The position numbers and the translations under genes were made by a program. The notes under the pieces are model-generated. The model had not been told where the DNA came from, did no database searches, and worked only from the letters and a program-made list of their open reading frames with translations. A DNA stretch of 64,000 bases from Heterocephalus glaber (Eukaryota; Chordata; Mammalia; Rodentia; Bathyergidae): the NCBI RefSeq assembly GCF_000247695.1, contig NW_004624742.1, positions 7,478,091 through 7,542,090 of the forward strand. The letters are read 5' to 3'. Below, piece after piece: positions 24,312 through 36,640 of this stretch (the first letter of the stretch is position 1; the number at the start of each line of letters is the position of its first letter).

Positions 24312-24698
24312 AGGTTTGAGTGCAACCCCCTAATAATGCATGCACTGGAAGCTTTTAGTTTCCATTATGGTGGTGGTAATGTAGTACAATCTTAAGAGGC
24401 TAATCAGGTCATGGAAGCATTGCCTTTGGAAATGATTATTTCTAATCTCTTAGAGTAAGACATTTCTTTCAAAAGCAAGTTGCTTTAAAATAAAATAATG
24501 CCACACATTTACTTAGTCCCTTCTATACATGACTGATGCCCTTTCTATCTGCCCACCATGTTTTGGAATCTGCCATGGGCCTTCACAAGAATGGTAGTGT
24601 TATGAAACCTCCCACCACCAGAATCATGAACCAAGTAAACTTTTCACTAAAGCACTCAGCTTCAGGTATTTTGTTATAGAAACAAATGGACTAACGCA
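24312..24698 (+). mobile_element. MaLR LTR (MST/MLT1-like)
   Basis: 'tccattatggtggtggtaat', 'cttaagaggctaatcaggtc', 'ggaagcattgcctttggaaa', 'accagaatcatgaaccaagt' (the conserved 'gtgagccaaataaac' position), then 'cttcaggtattttgttatag' and 'aaacaaatggactaacgcac'. Confidence 0.75.
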
Positions 24699-25259
24699 CA
24701 AAGTCCCCTAGTTTCTCTCAATCCTTTACCTCTCTCAACTCAAGTCTCTAAAGTGAGACTATTAAACTGTGAGCTCCTAAAGCTAAGGAACAAAGTCAAT
24801 CAAGTAGCTGATAAACCTGACTGGATCATCTAGCTAAGGATTTATTGCCACTTTAACTTCAAAAAGTATATAATCAAGATATCTGTCAATATTTTTCACA
24901 ATATTTAAGATACTATATAAAAAATTTTATGTTTAAATAATTTTTTTCTGCTAAATTCTACCCTTAATAGAAAAGAAAAAATGGAACCTTCTTATAAAAA
25001 TTCTTTTCTCCCTCTTTTCTTCCCCATGTGAATTAACTCCCTTACTCTTTAAAACTCAAATAATATATATTCTATCTCAATCATTTAATTATATTGGACT
25101 CTGTTAGCTCTTTCTGTGTTCACTGTAATTTCTTTTCATACTGTGAAAATCACTTCTAGAATCATCACTCTAATAATACCATGGATAAAAAAATAAACTA
25201 CATGATTAGTCTTAGAACTGAATATGGTATAGGAAATAACTGACTTACTTGTCAAAAAG
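24699..25259. other. No gene seen; AT-rich single-copy DNA
   Basis: No motif or frame of note. Confidence 0.4.
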
Positions 25260-25562
25260 CACAAATTTTTTCTAATTTTCATTCTTTCAACAGTATTGCA
25301 ATGAATATTTTTATATATGTGACTTGTGCTTAAGTTTCTCTATAGTACATAGCTAAGACGGAGTTTCTAGAACACTGGGTTGGCATGTTCATCTTTATTA
25401 GTATTTCTAAATTGCCCTACAAAGTATAAATCACCCTAATTTACACTCCCACAAGCAGTAGATAATCCCCAATGAGCCACTTTCTTGCATCATTTATGTC
25501 TGACATTTTCACATTAGCCTTTCTTATCAATATAAAGTAATATTTTACTGGGTTTTAATTTC
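25260..25562 (-). mobile_element. Old LINE-1 fragment
   Basis: 'tattgcaatgaatattttta', 'gagtttctagaacactgggt', 'tctaaattgccctacaaagt', 'tttacactcccacaagcagt', 'cactttcttgcatcattta' are the reverse of the ORF2 3' region of old L1s, in order. Confidence 0.65.
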
Positions 25563-26119
25563 CATATATCTGACTCTTATCTTTAAGAGTACAAACATAA
25601 GCAAAACATAGTCTGAAAAATGTTTTTCTATCATCTCACTCCCTACCTCCATATTCTATTGGGAAACTCAGAACTTGTGAATCAGGGGACACTTCTGATG
25701 CTTCCCTCCATGTGGAGACGTGAGAGTCATAATTTCTGCTTCCCAGTGTTAAGCCAGAAACTATGAAGGATCTGAGATTTTTATCCTCCTTGGAAATTAA
25801 CAAATTAGTTTGCCATAGTTTTTTATACATATACTGACAGAAGACACAAGACCTCTATGTCAAAGAAACAGACCACTTATTACTCACAGCATGACTCCTG
25901 TCTCATAGAATTACTCTATAAATCATATGCACCGAATTGTACACTAAGCTGCAAATCACCCTCTCTTGCTCCTTCATACTTAGGATAACTGACCAGTATT
26001 GCAATCCTCATTAGCTTTCCCATAAAGTTAGGGAAATTTACTAGATTAAAACCCCTTTTATTTGTTTGAAAGCCATGTATGCCAACAGAGAAAAATTTTG
26101 AGATAGTAATTTCAGTCCT
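25563..26119. other. No gene seen
   Basis: Single-copy-looking DNA. Confidence 0.4.
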
Positions 26120-26223
26120 TTGTTTTTGTTGTTGTTGTTGTTGTTGTTTGGTACTGAGGATCGAACTCAGGTCCTTGGGCTTGCACAGCAGGTGGCGAAA
26201 CCACTGAGCTAAATCCCTGGCCC
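26120..26223 (-). mobile_element. ID SINE with (GTT)n tail
   Basis: Tail 'gttgttgttgttgttgtt' followed by 'ggtactgaggatcgaactca', 'ggtccttgggcttgcacagc', 'aaccactgagctaaatccct', 'ggcccc'. The tail has become a trinucleotide repeat. Target duplication is not clear. Confidence 0.9.
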
Positions 26224-26261
26224 CTTCATTTTTAATTTAGCCAATTTTCAAGCTTAGCATT

Positions 26262-26472
26262 ATGGTATAGTAAAGTCTCATAAAACACAAGTTCATCTAC
26301 TTTTGAATATCAGTTCTGCCACTTAATAGCTGGGTGGCTATGAGCAAATTTTCTAATTTCTTTGATATTCAATGACCCCATCACAGAATGGTAATAATAA
26401 TCCCTGCATCAAAAAGTTGACAGACTTTAATCAAGTAGCACAAGAAATATACATGATATAAAGATGTTGGTG
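26262..26472 (+). mobile_element. MIR
   Basis: 'tatggtatagtaaagtctca', 'cagttctgccacttaatagc', 'tgggtggctatgagcaaatt', 'atcacagaatggtaataata' and 'atccctgcatc' lie in MIR order. Confidence 0.75.
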
Positions 26473-26592
26473 TCAACAGCTATTCTTACTGTAAAAGGCA
26501 ACATCCATTGGTGGGAAGATGTTTATTTGAACTCAGCAATGATTCTTGCCTAAAGATTGTTTCAATTGTTTAAAAAGATATTTCAGATTTGG

Positions 26593-26790
26593 GAGATGAT
26601 AAACACTACCATTTATTGAACACTTGCTTTCTAGTTTTTTTAAAGGCAGAAATTATACTATTCATTGTATAGATGAAGGTATAGGACAAGAGAGATTAGG
26701 AATCTTGCCTCTGGTCATACAGCCAGTAAATGGCAGAACTCATCTTTGTTTGCCTCTAAACTCTGAATTCTTATTTATTGGGTGAATAAG
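26593..26790 (-). mobile_element. MIR
   Basis: Reverse MIR: 'accatttattgaacacttgc', 'ttgtatagatgaaggtatag', 'ttgcctctggtcatacagcc', 'agtaaatggcagaactcatc', ending near 'ctctaaactctgaattctta'. Faces the MIR 120 bp upstream in the opposite sense. Confidence 0.8.
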
Positions 26791-27046
26791 GAGATCACAC
26801 CAAACTTTCTTGTTTTTAATGACCGAATGCAAACATGCACATAACACATACATGCTTCTTAGATTGGTTTTATACTTAGCAAAACCACTTGAGAAAATTA
26901 TAGCCAAAAATCATTAATGTTTTAATAATATTTTCTTTTTGTTCACTTAACTGAAAGGTGTAAAAAAAAAAACAAAAAAAAAACTTACCAACTATTCTAA
27001 GGAAGCTTCTCTGACACAGAAAATAATCCCAGGCCAGAGACACCTG

Positions 27047-28000
27047 AACTTAGGCATTTTTTTTCCTTAAATTCTTTTATTGGTACATTTTAGGTAAACA
27101 ATACATTCACATTTATCATTGGGTGCTTGAACCTGTACATGATGTATCTTAGTTCTTATTTTTTTCCCCATTACCTGTGCGCCCTTCATCCCCTCCACCC
27201 TTCCCTATTTACACAGACTTTGTTTGCATTTTTTTCCTTTTCTCATAATTTTTCCTTTCCCTCCTTTCCTTTCCCCTTCCCCTCCCACCACCCCTACCCC
27301 TTTGGACCTTTTCTTCCTATTTCAAATTATCAATTATTCATTTTAATCATTTTCATTCTTATTTACACTTTCAGTTTCTCACACTAGAAAAACTATTCAG
27401 TATTTGCACATATATGTCCTATTTATTTCACTTATAAGCATGGCCTCAATATGCATCCATTTAGCTATAAATGTCTCTAGTTTCTCATTCTTTATGGCTG
27501 AGTAGTACTCCATTTTATTTAAAAAATGACGACTTCTTTATCCAGTTTCAGGTTGATGGGCACTTGGGCTGTTTCCAAGCTTTAGCTATTATGAACTGTG
27601 CCGCTATAGACATGGGTACACATATATCACTGTGGTATGATTCTTTTAATTCTTTTGGGAAGATCCTCAGCAGGGGAATAGCAGGGTCAAATGGGACCTC
27701 TAGCCCTAGTTCTTTGAGGTATCTCCATACTGACTTCCACAGTGATTGCACCAGTCTGGCCTCCCACCAACAATGGGGAAGGGTTCCTTTCTCCTCACAT
27801 CCCCACCAGCATTTGTTATTGGTTGATTTCTTGATAGCAGCCACGCTTTCTGGGGTGAGGTGGAATCTCAGTGTTGTTTTCATCTGCATCTCTGGAATGA
27901 CCAGTGATGTTGAATATTTTTTCATATATTTATTTGCTGCTTTTACTTCTTTGTCTGAGAAATGTCTCTTCATTTCAGATGCCCATCAAACTTAGGCATT
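27047..28000 (-). mobile_element. Young LINE-1, 5' truncated at ~0.93 kb
   Basis: Insert 27061-27987 on the minus strand: poly-A tail (T run at the left), 'ttattggtacattttaggta', the 3' UTR polypurine block, then the ORF2 C-terminus. Flanked by the duplication 'aacttaggcattt' at 27047-27059 and 27988-28000. Good preservation compared with other L1 copies here suggests a comparatively recent insertion. Confidence 0.95.
27548..27973 (-). pseudogene. LINE-1 ORF2 protein, C-terminal fragment
   Basis: 141 codons are open without interruption. The peptide carries the conserved C-terminal segment of L1 ORF2p: NNKCWWGCEEKGTLPHCWWE, then VQSLWKSVWRYLKELGLEVP, FDPAIPLL and ...AKAWKQPKCPST. The cysteine/histidine residues C-x3-C...H-x3-C-type in this region (CWWGC, HCWW) form the poorly understood cysteine-rich domain. 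Endonuclease and reverse transcriptase domains are absent because the insertion is 5' truncated; the first in-frame ATG is not the real start. Just downstream (27540-27490) the 'MEYYSAIKN' segment lies in another frame, so the natural C-terminus is broken by a frameshift. The long plus-strand frame 27471-27995 is its antisense shadow. Confidence 0.92.
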
Positions 28001-28001
28001 T

Positions 28002-29889
28002 AACAACCAACTGACTTCATATTTTTCATTCTTACAATTCTACTGAACAGAAGTAAAAAGTAAGAGCTACACAGGAATATCAGAATTTTTAGTGTCTTTT
28101 AGATTCAGTCAGGAGGCTTTACCGGATCTGAGTGATGCTTTAACTATGTTAACACAGAAATACAGCATCCCTGTCAGTGGCTTAGACTCAAAGAACCATG
28201 CTTAGTAGTGAATGGCATGTTTAACTTCAGTCTTTTTTATAATCTAAAGATTTATCTGAAGTTACACAATGAAAAGGATCAACATTTAAACTCGAGAAGA
28301 CTATTAACTTCAGAAATCTACTCCCTAAATTCCTTCACCTTTGTCGGGTCACTATTTTAATATGTGACTAAAGCACCATAATGCCACAAGTGATAATGTG
28401 AGACTTTCCTCAGGATTAGTCAACCCACGTTGAGCCTTCAGTCCTTTGCTTCTGGCTTCAGCAGAATCCTGCAGTATTGCTCTCCACTGCCTGTCTGTCT
28501 CTTTCTCCAACTGTTAATTAAATTTAATTTTAAAATAAATACTTATAAGAACCTGTATGTGTCAACACCCACACTATACATTTTCTTTTTTCAAAAATTA
28601 TCTTTCTCCTTGCCACTCAGATCACTTTGTAGCAAACCTCCAGAACCTCAGATCATTTTGCTCAGGAGTAGAAGCTCCCCAGGAGTGGCATACTCAGTCC
28701 AAAACCAACGTGGTCTATCTATGAATGCATTAGGCTGCAACTCATTTCTCTAGCTAGTGAAGGCATATCTGAAGACTAAAATAGTTATTCTCTTTCACAT
28801 AAGCAGACTCTTAGCTTAACTTTTAGTAACTACCTAAGAATGACTATCTCTACCCAATTCACTAAGCAGATGTAACTACAACCAAAAAACACTGTTGACT
28901 GATGTCCTCCTGAGACCTGTTCATTACCTGTCATTAAATGTTTTAAAAGTTTGCATAATTGATCCGGCCAATAACTCATCATTGATTTATGGGTTTCTGT
29001 GCTGAAGAGTTGCTCTTTAAAAATTCATAACACTGGTATATGTCTTTACAATCCATTAGCTGTTTACCTATCCACAGTCTTAGCATTGATTGACCTTGGA
29101 CCGAGATTCTCATGGACTTCTTTTTTTTTTTTGCAAGTCCTCAGTATAGAAAAGCAATACTTCAGCCTTATCCCTTGACAGCTATACTTTGATTTTTTTC
29201 CCCTCCATCTAAATGGAAACTTTACTTGAAATGATGAATAAATAAAGCATATTCCATAAACAGCTTTTCACTATTATTTAAGCTTATGGGCTACGTTGTG
29301 TGAATCTCCTTTCCCCACCATCAGATTCAAGTGTCTAAATGTTCTAAAAGGCTTTAAAAGTTTTATGATGATTTCAGGGGATGGAGGAGTAATAGCTGAA
29401 GAGCGAAGCTATTAGTTTTAATATTTATATTGAGTGCTCTGAAACATTAATGTGACAAGATGTAAGATCAGTGCAGTGGGATATATTTACTTCACAACTA
29501 CTGCCACATGGCAAAAGAAAAAAATAAAACCTCTGTGTGTTTGGTGTTTATTTTCTAAAATTTTGAGCCAAAGTTCAAATGTTTTTGTTACTTTTTTTTC
29601 CTTTTTATAAAATTTCAAATATGTAACTTTTCGTTAGCTTGAGCTATTTTTAGGAAGCAGGAAGAAACTGCCAGACAAAGTTGGCACATAGATTTGATAG
29701 TCTGTGCAGGTCTGTGCTGAATTCCTCTGAGCCTGCCATGGTAAATGCCATCTACCAGTGTAGTGACACTCTGTCCTGCCTTCACTCCTAACTGTGTCTT
29801 GAGAAATTCTGCAGAATGATAATTGTAAACCTAGAGAAACATTAATGAGAGCAGCTCTAGTGTGATTTCATATGGAGCAGGGAAGCAAG
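28002..29889. other. No gene seen; single-copy DNA
   Basis: No repeat family recognised; a short poly-T at 29122 and scattered AT-rich tracts only. Confidence 0.4.
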
Positions 29890-30105
29890 GTAGTTCTGAG
29901 CTCTGGCCTTTGAGTATTCTGAAGTTCAGTCTCATTCCACCATGGTAGATTGTGCAACCTCATGCCTCCCCCTTTGTAACTGCAAGCTCTGGTTTATGAT
30001 TTTAAAAATGAGAATAATAATTGCACCAACACACACAGTTCTCATGGTGATTAAATGAGATAATCCCTGAAAAGACCTACTGCAATAAATATTCCGTAAT
30101 GTTAT
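29890..30105 (+). mobile_element. MIR
   Basis: 'tagttctgagctctggcctt', 'accatggtagattgtgcaac', 'tgattttaaaaatgagaata', 'gttctcatggtgattaaatg' and 'agataatccctgaaaag' fit MIR in order. Confidence 0.7.
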
Positions 30106-30299
30106 CATCACAATCAAATGACCAAATAGTTTGAGTATGCTAGGCACTGAAATTGTACCTATAATTGGATTTTAAAGTATAGTGCATGGTTCTCATTGTT
30201 AAGTTATTAACAATATGTTGGGAAAATAAGAATATTTGCCACTTAAATCTCACAACAAGAGCAGTAGCACTGTTTTCAAATTAGAACAGATCTATAAGA

Positions 30300-30445
30300 T
30301 CTGACTCGAGTTCCATTTCTGTTGTTACCTCAACAAGAACATGATTGTCACTGAATCACTGTGAGACTCGATTTCCTCGTATTTGAAATAGGCAGTTTGA
30401 TACTTATCCACATAGTTCCTACAAAGAGTAAAAAACATAATGCTA
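30300..30445 (+). mobile_element. MIR fragment
   Basis: 'ctgactcgagttccatttct', 'tgagactcgatttcctcgta', 'tttgaaataggcagtttgat' and 'ccacatagttcctacaaaga' follow the MIR core; strongly diverged. Confidence 0.55.
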
Positions 30446-30785
30446 ATAATGTTTGTGTTCAACAATAGACTGCTAAAAAATGAGGTGTGCTCAGACAACC
30501 TCAGGTTTAGAGAGCTAAGCCAACCCCAGGGGCCAGATCATTTACTAACTATTTTTAGACATTGATAGCAATGAAGACATTCACTGTGAAACAAATGAGA
30601 CAAGAGTAAGTAATGGTAAAGATCAGTGAAGAAAGTCCTTGCTTTAGAGTAGGTGATCATGGTGGGATCAAATTGGAGCTAGACCTTTAAGGATATTTCA
30701 ACGTCAATTGGCAAAGAAGAGTAATTAAATGTAAGAATACTTAGAGTGGGATAAGTACTATGAACAAAAAGAAAATGAAGGCTAG

Positions 30786-30871
30786 GGCTAGGGGATTTAG
30801 CTCAGTGTTTCCGCCGCGTGCTCTGCAAGCACAAGGACCCAAGTTTGATACCCGGTACCAAAAAAAAAAAA
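30786..30871 (+). mobile_element. ID SINE
   Basis: 'ggctaggggatttagctcag', 'tgtttccgccgcgtgctctg', 'caagcacaaggacccaagtt', 'tgatacccggtacc' and an A tail. A near-complete copy with most tRNA-derived CpGs kept, so relatively young. Flanks are A-rich, so the target duplication is ambiguous. Confidence 0.92.
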
Positions 30872-32340
30872 GAAAAGTATAGTCAAGGTTGAGAACCACT
30901 GGTTTAAGATCACCATTAGCACTACAACAAAAAGAGTGACCTCTCTGCTCCACCCCATTCTCCCTTTAGCCCCGTATTCTAAATCCAAGACTCTTTCCCT
31001 CTGTTTTCCAAGTATTACTATCTCTCTTATTTTGAATCTTGCCAGGCAAACTATCATTTAGTGGTTCTGTTTCTGACTCTGCTTTTTATCCTTTACCTTC
31101 CCCTGTGGACGTTTCCCAAACCAGAGCTTCCCTGGCTCAGTTTTTTCAGAAATTAAATTTCTACTTTTTGTTGTGAATGGGAGCAGGGGTAGTAGGATGG
31201 AGGAATATCATGGAGAGAAGCAGAATCTAAGCTATTAGAGACTGGGCAGTGGGCCTGGGAATCTTAATACTCCATGTACCAGTTGTCCACTGATTCTTCT
31301 GATTTCTACTCTATCTCCTGCTTTCCTCACTCCCATTATGTGGTACCTTGTCTCCATCAGTAATTTTTTCATAGGGTTTTGTCAGGTGAATCTATCTACT
31401 TCTTCCTAGTATTGTTTTCTGAAAGTACTTGTATTTTTAACTTCCTCTGTTCAGCTGAATTATTTACTACTCTCCATCTATTTCTTATCTTCTAAAACAT
31501 CTTAGGCTCTTGTCTGCTGCTGTCTCCTTTTCTGGTTTTGTGCCTCTGTTGCTTTATGTTTTTGTTTTTGTTTTATTTTTGTTCTTAGAACATTATTCTA
31601 ATGAAAAATTCAAGTGGAAGAGGAGAGAAATACATAGTCAATCTGCCATGCTCAAATAGAGGTTGCAGAAGTTTGGGAGCAGAGGTAGTTATTGTTTATA
31701 CAGACATTATACAGAGCAAGAAAAAACAGATAAAAATGGAGTCATGTCATACAAATGAGGGGTGAAAAAGTCAGAGCTCCTTCCCATTGTCTCTTTTCTC
31801 CTCTAAGCACAGACCAACTCTGAGAACACAGACATAAGAATGCTGTGGTATATGTAAGGACTGGACAGAGGTGGAGGCTTGTTTTCTCCAGCTTCTGCCC
31901 TCTAGGATTCTCCTACAAAAAAAAAAAAAAAAAATGTGGACTGAGCAAGGATCCCTGAAGACATTGTCTTGATTTCTGCTATGATTCCATGATTTTTTTT
32001 ATAGATTCTGTTGTTCAATAAAGATTCCTGAAGCACCTTCCCCCTAAAGATGCTGAAGAGTATGTGGATGATAGAAAGATCAAGACAATAGTCTGCTCAA
32101 AGAATTCAGAAGCTAGTGGGGAGCTGGTATGGGGAAACTGTCACATCACATACCATATGGAGAGCTTTCTGCCTTACCTTACAAGTCCTCAGGAGGTGAG
32201 GGGGCCTCCTGCCCTTCCCTAACCTCATTTGTTCATTATCAAAAGACACTAATATAATGGAGGTTCTGCTTGGAGATGGACAAGGAGGGCACTGTACATG
32301 GTGAAGAGGTGTGTCTCGTCCTTAAATTTGCTCCAATTTC
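30872..32340. other. No gene seen; poly-A tract at 31916-31934
   Basis: Single-copy-looking DNA with one ~18-bp A run that is not attached to a recognisable element. Confidence 0.4.
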
Positions 32341-32346
32341 AATTCC

Positions 32347-32610
32347 CTTCTTTTTTTTCCATTAAGTTTATTGGTACATTTCAGGTATACAATACAGTTA
32401 CATTCATCATTGGGATCTTGTACCTCTACATGATGTATCTTGGTTCTTACTTTTTCCCCATTCTCCTGCCCTCCCTTCACCCTCTCCACCTCTCCCTATT
32501 TACAAAGAATTGGTTTCCATTTTTTCCTTTTCTCATATTTTTTCCTTTCCCTTCCTTCCTTTCCCCTTCCCCTCTCACTTCCCCTACTCCCTTAGACCTT
32601 TCCTTCAATT
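32347..32610 (-). mobile_element. LINE-1 3' end
   Basis: T run, 'ccattaagtttattggtaca', 'tttcaggtatacaatacagt', 'tcatcattgggatcttgtac', 'tacatgatgtatcttggttc', then the pyrimidine-rich block. Near-identical to the 3' UTRs at 5.0 and 27.1 kb; only ~260 bp long. Confidence 0.9.
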
Positions 32611-34384
32611 AGCTTCTTTAACTGCACACACTCAGCAGAAATCTTGAAGAATAGAGGCCATGGCTGGTGGTAATTCAGATCCTCATACTTCATAAGTATT
32701 GCCCAAGACCCAAAGCCAAAGAAGGAGATATCTAACCACAGGTGAAAGTCATGAGGTACAAATTCTAAATTTTATCTTCTTTTCTTTCCTCTCTCCCTTC
32801 CTCTACATTCCTCCCATGTGCTTTCTCCACTTAAAATTTTTAATTTGAACAACATCCCAAATGCTCACATGGTGGCAAATAAATATGCTCTTTGTCTCGG
32901 ACTATGAGTCCTTTAATGTAAAGGTTACATGCCAAATATTTTCTATCCCAAATGTCAAAACAACTATGGACTTCCCTGAGGGGACTTTTTTTCCAAAACT
33001 CCGTGAAATCAATTTGGCAGACCAAGAAAGACACAATGCTACAGCTACTCACATCCCCTTCAAAGACCACAGGAAACAGCACACTCAGAGTCTTCACAAT
33101 AGCACATCAAATAGCCTCAGACGGGGTCTTGAGAGCTCATCAGGCATTTTGAGCTGCAGGTACACCAGCTACTCATAATCAACCCCATGGCTCCTCACAC
33201 TGTCTGCTCAATACCTGACAAAGAAAGTCTCCAGATAGACATATCTCACTCAAAAGGAATAATTAGGCTTAAAAAATCTTCTATGGAAAACACTCACACA
33301 CCCTCACAGGCTACCATGCAAATATAATGGTAGCAGCAGCTTTTCTGCAAATGCTTTTTCTTCTGTGGAATCCAAAGTGCTGTACATACCATGGGGCAAA
33401 TTGGGCACAGTAATTCAGACTAGTAGACAGACTTGGGCAGCCTTCTCATAAATTCTTCCCTTACCTTCTTGGAAAGGGAAAAGGAGAAAGACAGAGAGAA
33501 GAGAAGACACGAGAAAGTTATTAATTTTGTCCACAGCTTTCCTCCTTCCTTTGCCCAACTCAGAAACTTTGGGTTTTGTCTGCTTACCTGATCTCCATTC
33601 CCTAGTGTTCTGAAAAAAAGATAGGTAACAAAATCATACTGGAAGATTCTACAGAGAAAAATCAATTAGAATAAAACAAACTGCATGCCCCAAGGGGCTA
33701 TGTGAAATAAGAAAAAATGTAACATATTGGAAATCCTCGCACAGATAATGGCACCCGGAGAGAAAAGTGATAGAAAGATTAATATAGGGGCAACTGGACA
33801 GTACTTTTCCAGATGAACTGAGAAATTCCTTAGGCAAAACAATGGAAGACAATGGATGATGTTATCACACCTACCTTTGTTTGTGTACTTGAATCTCTTT
33901 CAATAACTGAGATACACAGTAGATCTGAATTTTTATTGGTACTCTAATTCTTTAACTAGGGCACTGCTTTGGCATGTTGTAGAAGCTAAGTCTGTCAAGA
34001 GCAGAGCTCTGTACATTTTGAGCTATCTCTTCTACAACACAGGTGACATTTTATTCCATTCAGCTGCCACCTCAGAATCAGCCATCTAGACTTTTCCTTT
34101 TCTTCCTCAGAAGGTGTACTCTTGACCTTGAATTGTTTCCATCCAGAGCATTCACCAAATTGAAGATTAGCCAGTTAGTAGGGAATAAGTTTTGAAACAA
34201 TGAAAAGATAAAGTCTCTTAATTATGCACTAGCCTCTGATTGCCCTTCCAAATATACCCTTTTCCACACTAATCTAGACCCTGGGGGCTAATTTGCATGG
34301 TCTGATTAATGGAACCCCTTGCTCTCTGACTTCCAGTTAAATGTGTTCAATGAAAAGTACCAGCAGGAGATATGGGAGTGAGAG
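32611..34384. other. No gene seen; single-copy DNA
   Basis: No repeat or protein-like frame recognised. Confidence 0.4.
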
Positions 34385-34788
34385 TGTTATGGTTTGGGTC
34401 TAGATGTACCCTCAAAGCCTCATGTGGGCATAGGCTTGATCTAGAATGTGTGAAGCTGGAATTGATTCTAGATGCAGTACTAGGTTCAAGGACACTAGGA
34501 TTAAGGGTGTGAGTGCTACACACCCTTAGTAGTCTGAATAAGATAAAAGGGGCAGGGAGAAACTGCTTTTGTTGTCTTCTGCTGTTAAAACTGTAGCTCT
34601 CTCTTGTTACCTTTGCTGCCTTGTGTACACCACATTGTTTTTGCTTTGCCATGTCTGTTTGTCATCCCTCCCTTGGAGTCTGCTGATTATGGACTGAAAC
34701 CTATACGCACTGTAAGCCAAATAAACCCTTCTAACTTTGGGTGTCGGGCATTTTGTCTCAGCAATGAGAGAGAAAGGTAACTAACACA
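34385..34788 (+). mobile_element. MaLR LTR (MST-like), solo
   Basis: Starts 'tgttatggtttgggtctaga', contains 'ctcatgtgggcataggcttg' and 'ctgtaagccaaataaaccct', ends 'gtaactaacaca'. No internal region next to it, so a solo LTR. LTR ends TG...CA. Confidence 0.88.
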
Positions 34789-35639
34789 AAGAGTGAGCCT
34801 TATTATTATTTCCCAAACTCACTTCCTACTATCCAAGGCTGTTTCCTCCACCAAAGCCACAGGCTCAAGTTGGAGAGGCCTCTCTACACAACTCTTCCTT
34901 CCTCAGGCTAATCCAGAGTGAGGTTCACTAGCTCTGGAGTGTGGCACTGTCCCTTGTGGGTTTTCGCTACTCTTCATCTACATCCTTGTAAATAGTCTGT
35001 TTATTAGACTCTTTTCAAATCACCCATCTGTTTCCTGCTGGGACCCAGTTGGCAGAATGAAATTTACCAAAGCAAAAGGCCTAGCCTACCCAGAGGGTGA
35101 GAACCAAACAAGGGTGCTATTTATTTAGCAGTCATAAAAATAAACATAGGCTGAGAAAAAAATCTTGCTAGACTTAAGACATATAAGGAAGCATTAAATT
35201 GTAACAAACAAACTATATAAATAATACGGTTTCCTATACTTAGTAAGTCTACAATTTCAATCACTGTATTACAAGAAAGACTATTACAAATCTTGTTCAA
35301 TAATCTTTTAAAAATTATTTTTTAAATTCTAAAACACTGCTTTCAATAAAAACTAAGAAGGGTATAATTATAATCCAAATGGACTGAAATGTAAAGGATC
35401 CCCTGAGCATAGTAAAGAATATAAAGAAACTGTAAGTGAAATAGAACAAATAAGATCTGGGAGGGGGGACTCTATCACAGCACAGAAGAAATGTCCAAAG
35501 AGAACTGGTAAAAATCAACTGAGAGCAACTGAAATTTTTATCAGGCCACACATAAGATAAATATTTAATAAACAAAGTTTCTAATATGTTAAAATAGTTA
35601 TTTAGAAAACACAAGGGAAGATTCCATTCATGTTAATAC
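34789..35639. other. No gene seen
   Basis: Single-copy-looking; the right part becomes AT-rich and may belong to the following old L1. Confidence 0.4.
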
Positions 35640-36415
35640 AAAAGTTATATGTTACTTAATAAATGTTTATATTAACAATAAATTAATTTATTGGTGTGGG
35701 ATGAAAACAATAGAGTTTTAGTTATAACAAATAAGTAGAGTCATATGTTATTTTATTGGGTAGGCAGATTCACTAGTGTAAAAATATTGATTGTTACAAA
35801 TTAGAGGGCTATATATAATCATAAACAAAATCCTAATGGCACTTTGTTTGGTCTAGAGTGGAAAGAGTAAGTACCTGACTCTGAGTTAACTTACATAAGA
35901 AAAGATACAGAAACACTAGTAAGGAAATTTTTGAAAAAAAGCTCAAAGAAAAAGGAGTTGACTGGGTAAATGATATTATAAAATTATAATAAAACATGTT
36001 ATTACTTTCATAATCATGGAAAAGAATAATACATGAAAGTATATATTTCAAGAAGAATAAGTTTTATAAATATATGAGGTAATATAAGTCAGTTCAGAAA
36101 AGAGAATGTATTATTCAATAATTAATACTGATACATATGGATAAATGTTTGAAAAATAACATGTTCAACCTTACCTCATGTTACACTAAAACCAATTCCA
36201 AATTGATCAAAAACTACACTTCTTAAATTATACCATAAAAAATCTAAAATTTTTTGATAAATGCTTAAATGATTTTGAATTAATACAGAAACTTTCTACA
36301 TAAAAGCATTGCAAAATACTATGAAGAAATATTTTATTAGTTTTTAAAAACTTCTTCCTGGCAGAAGACCTTGGAGTAAGAGTAGATTCTTACAACAGGG
36401 AGTCAACAGTATGAT
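35640..36415 (+). mobile_element. Old LINE-1 fragment (ORF2-derived), low confidence
   Basis: 'accaattccaaattgatcaa' then 'aaactacacttcttaaatta' and 'taccataaaaaatc', 'agaagaccttggagtaagag' resemble the late ORF2 region of old L1s. Very AT-rich; edges uncertain. Confidence 0.5.
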
Positions 36416-36417
36416 GG

Positions 36418-36640
36418 TGTCTTAGTTCTTGCTTCTATAACAAAATATCATAGACAGGATAGTTTATAGACAACAGAAATTTCTCTCTCTTTTACAGAGG
36501 CTGGGATATCCAAGAGCAAGATGTTGGCAGATTTGTTATCTGCTGACAACCTGCTTCCTAGTTCATAAACAGTCATCTTCCCCTATAATCTCATGTGGTA
36601 AAAGACCATGGAAGCTCTCTGGGGCCTCTTGTAAGGAAAC
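36418..36640 (-). mobile_element. Antisense MaLR-type LTR fragment
   Basis: 'gtgtcttagttcttgcttct', 'ataacaaaatatcatagaca', 'gatagtttatagacaacaga', 'gaggctgggatatccaagag' and 'tctggggcctcttgtaagg' match the reverse of MLT1/MST-like LTRs. It stops abruptly at the next MaLR element, which probably inserted beside or into it. Confidence 0.6.

Noticed and set aside
27471..27995. 174-codon plus-strand frame, the longest in the window
   Set aside because: Exact antisense of the L1 ORF2 C-terminal coding DNA.
30786..30860. Possible tRNA gene (A-box-like 'tagctcagtgg' and B-box-like 'ggtt/gatcc' motifs), also at the other ID sites
   Set aside because: No cloverleaf with matched acceptor stem; A-rich tail and target duplications identify ID SINEs.
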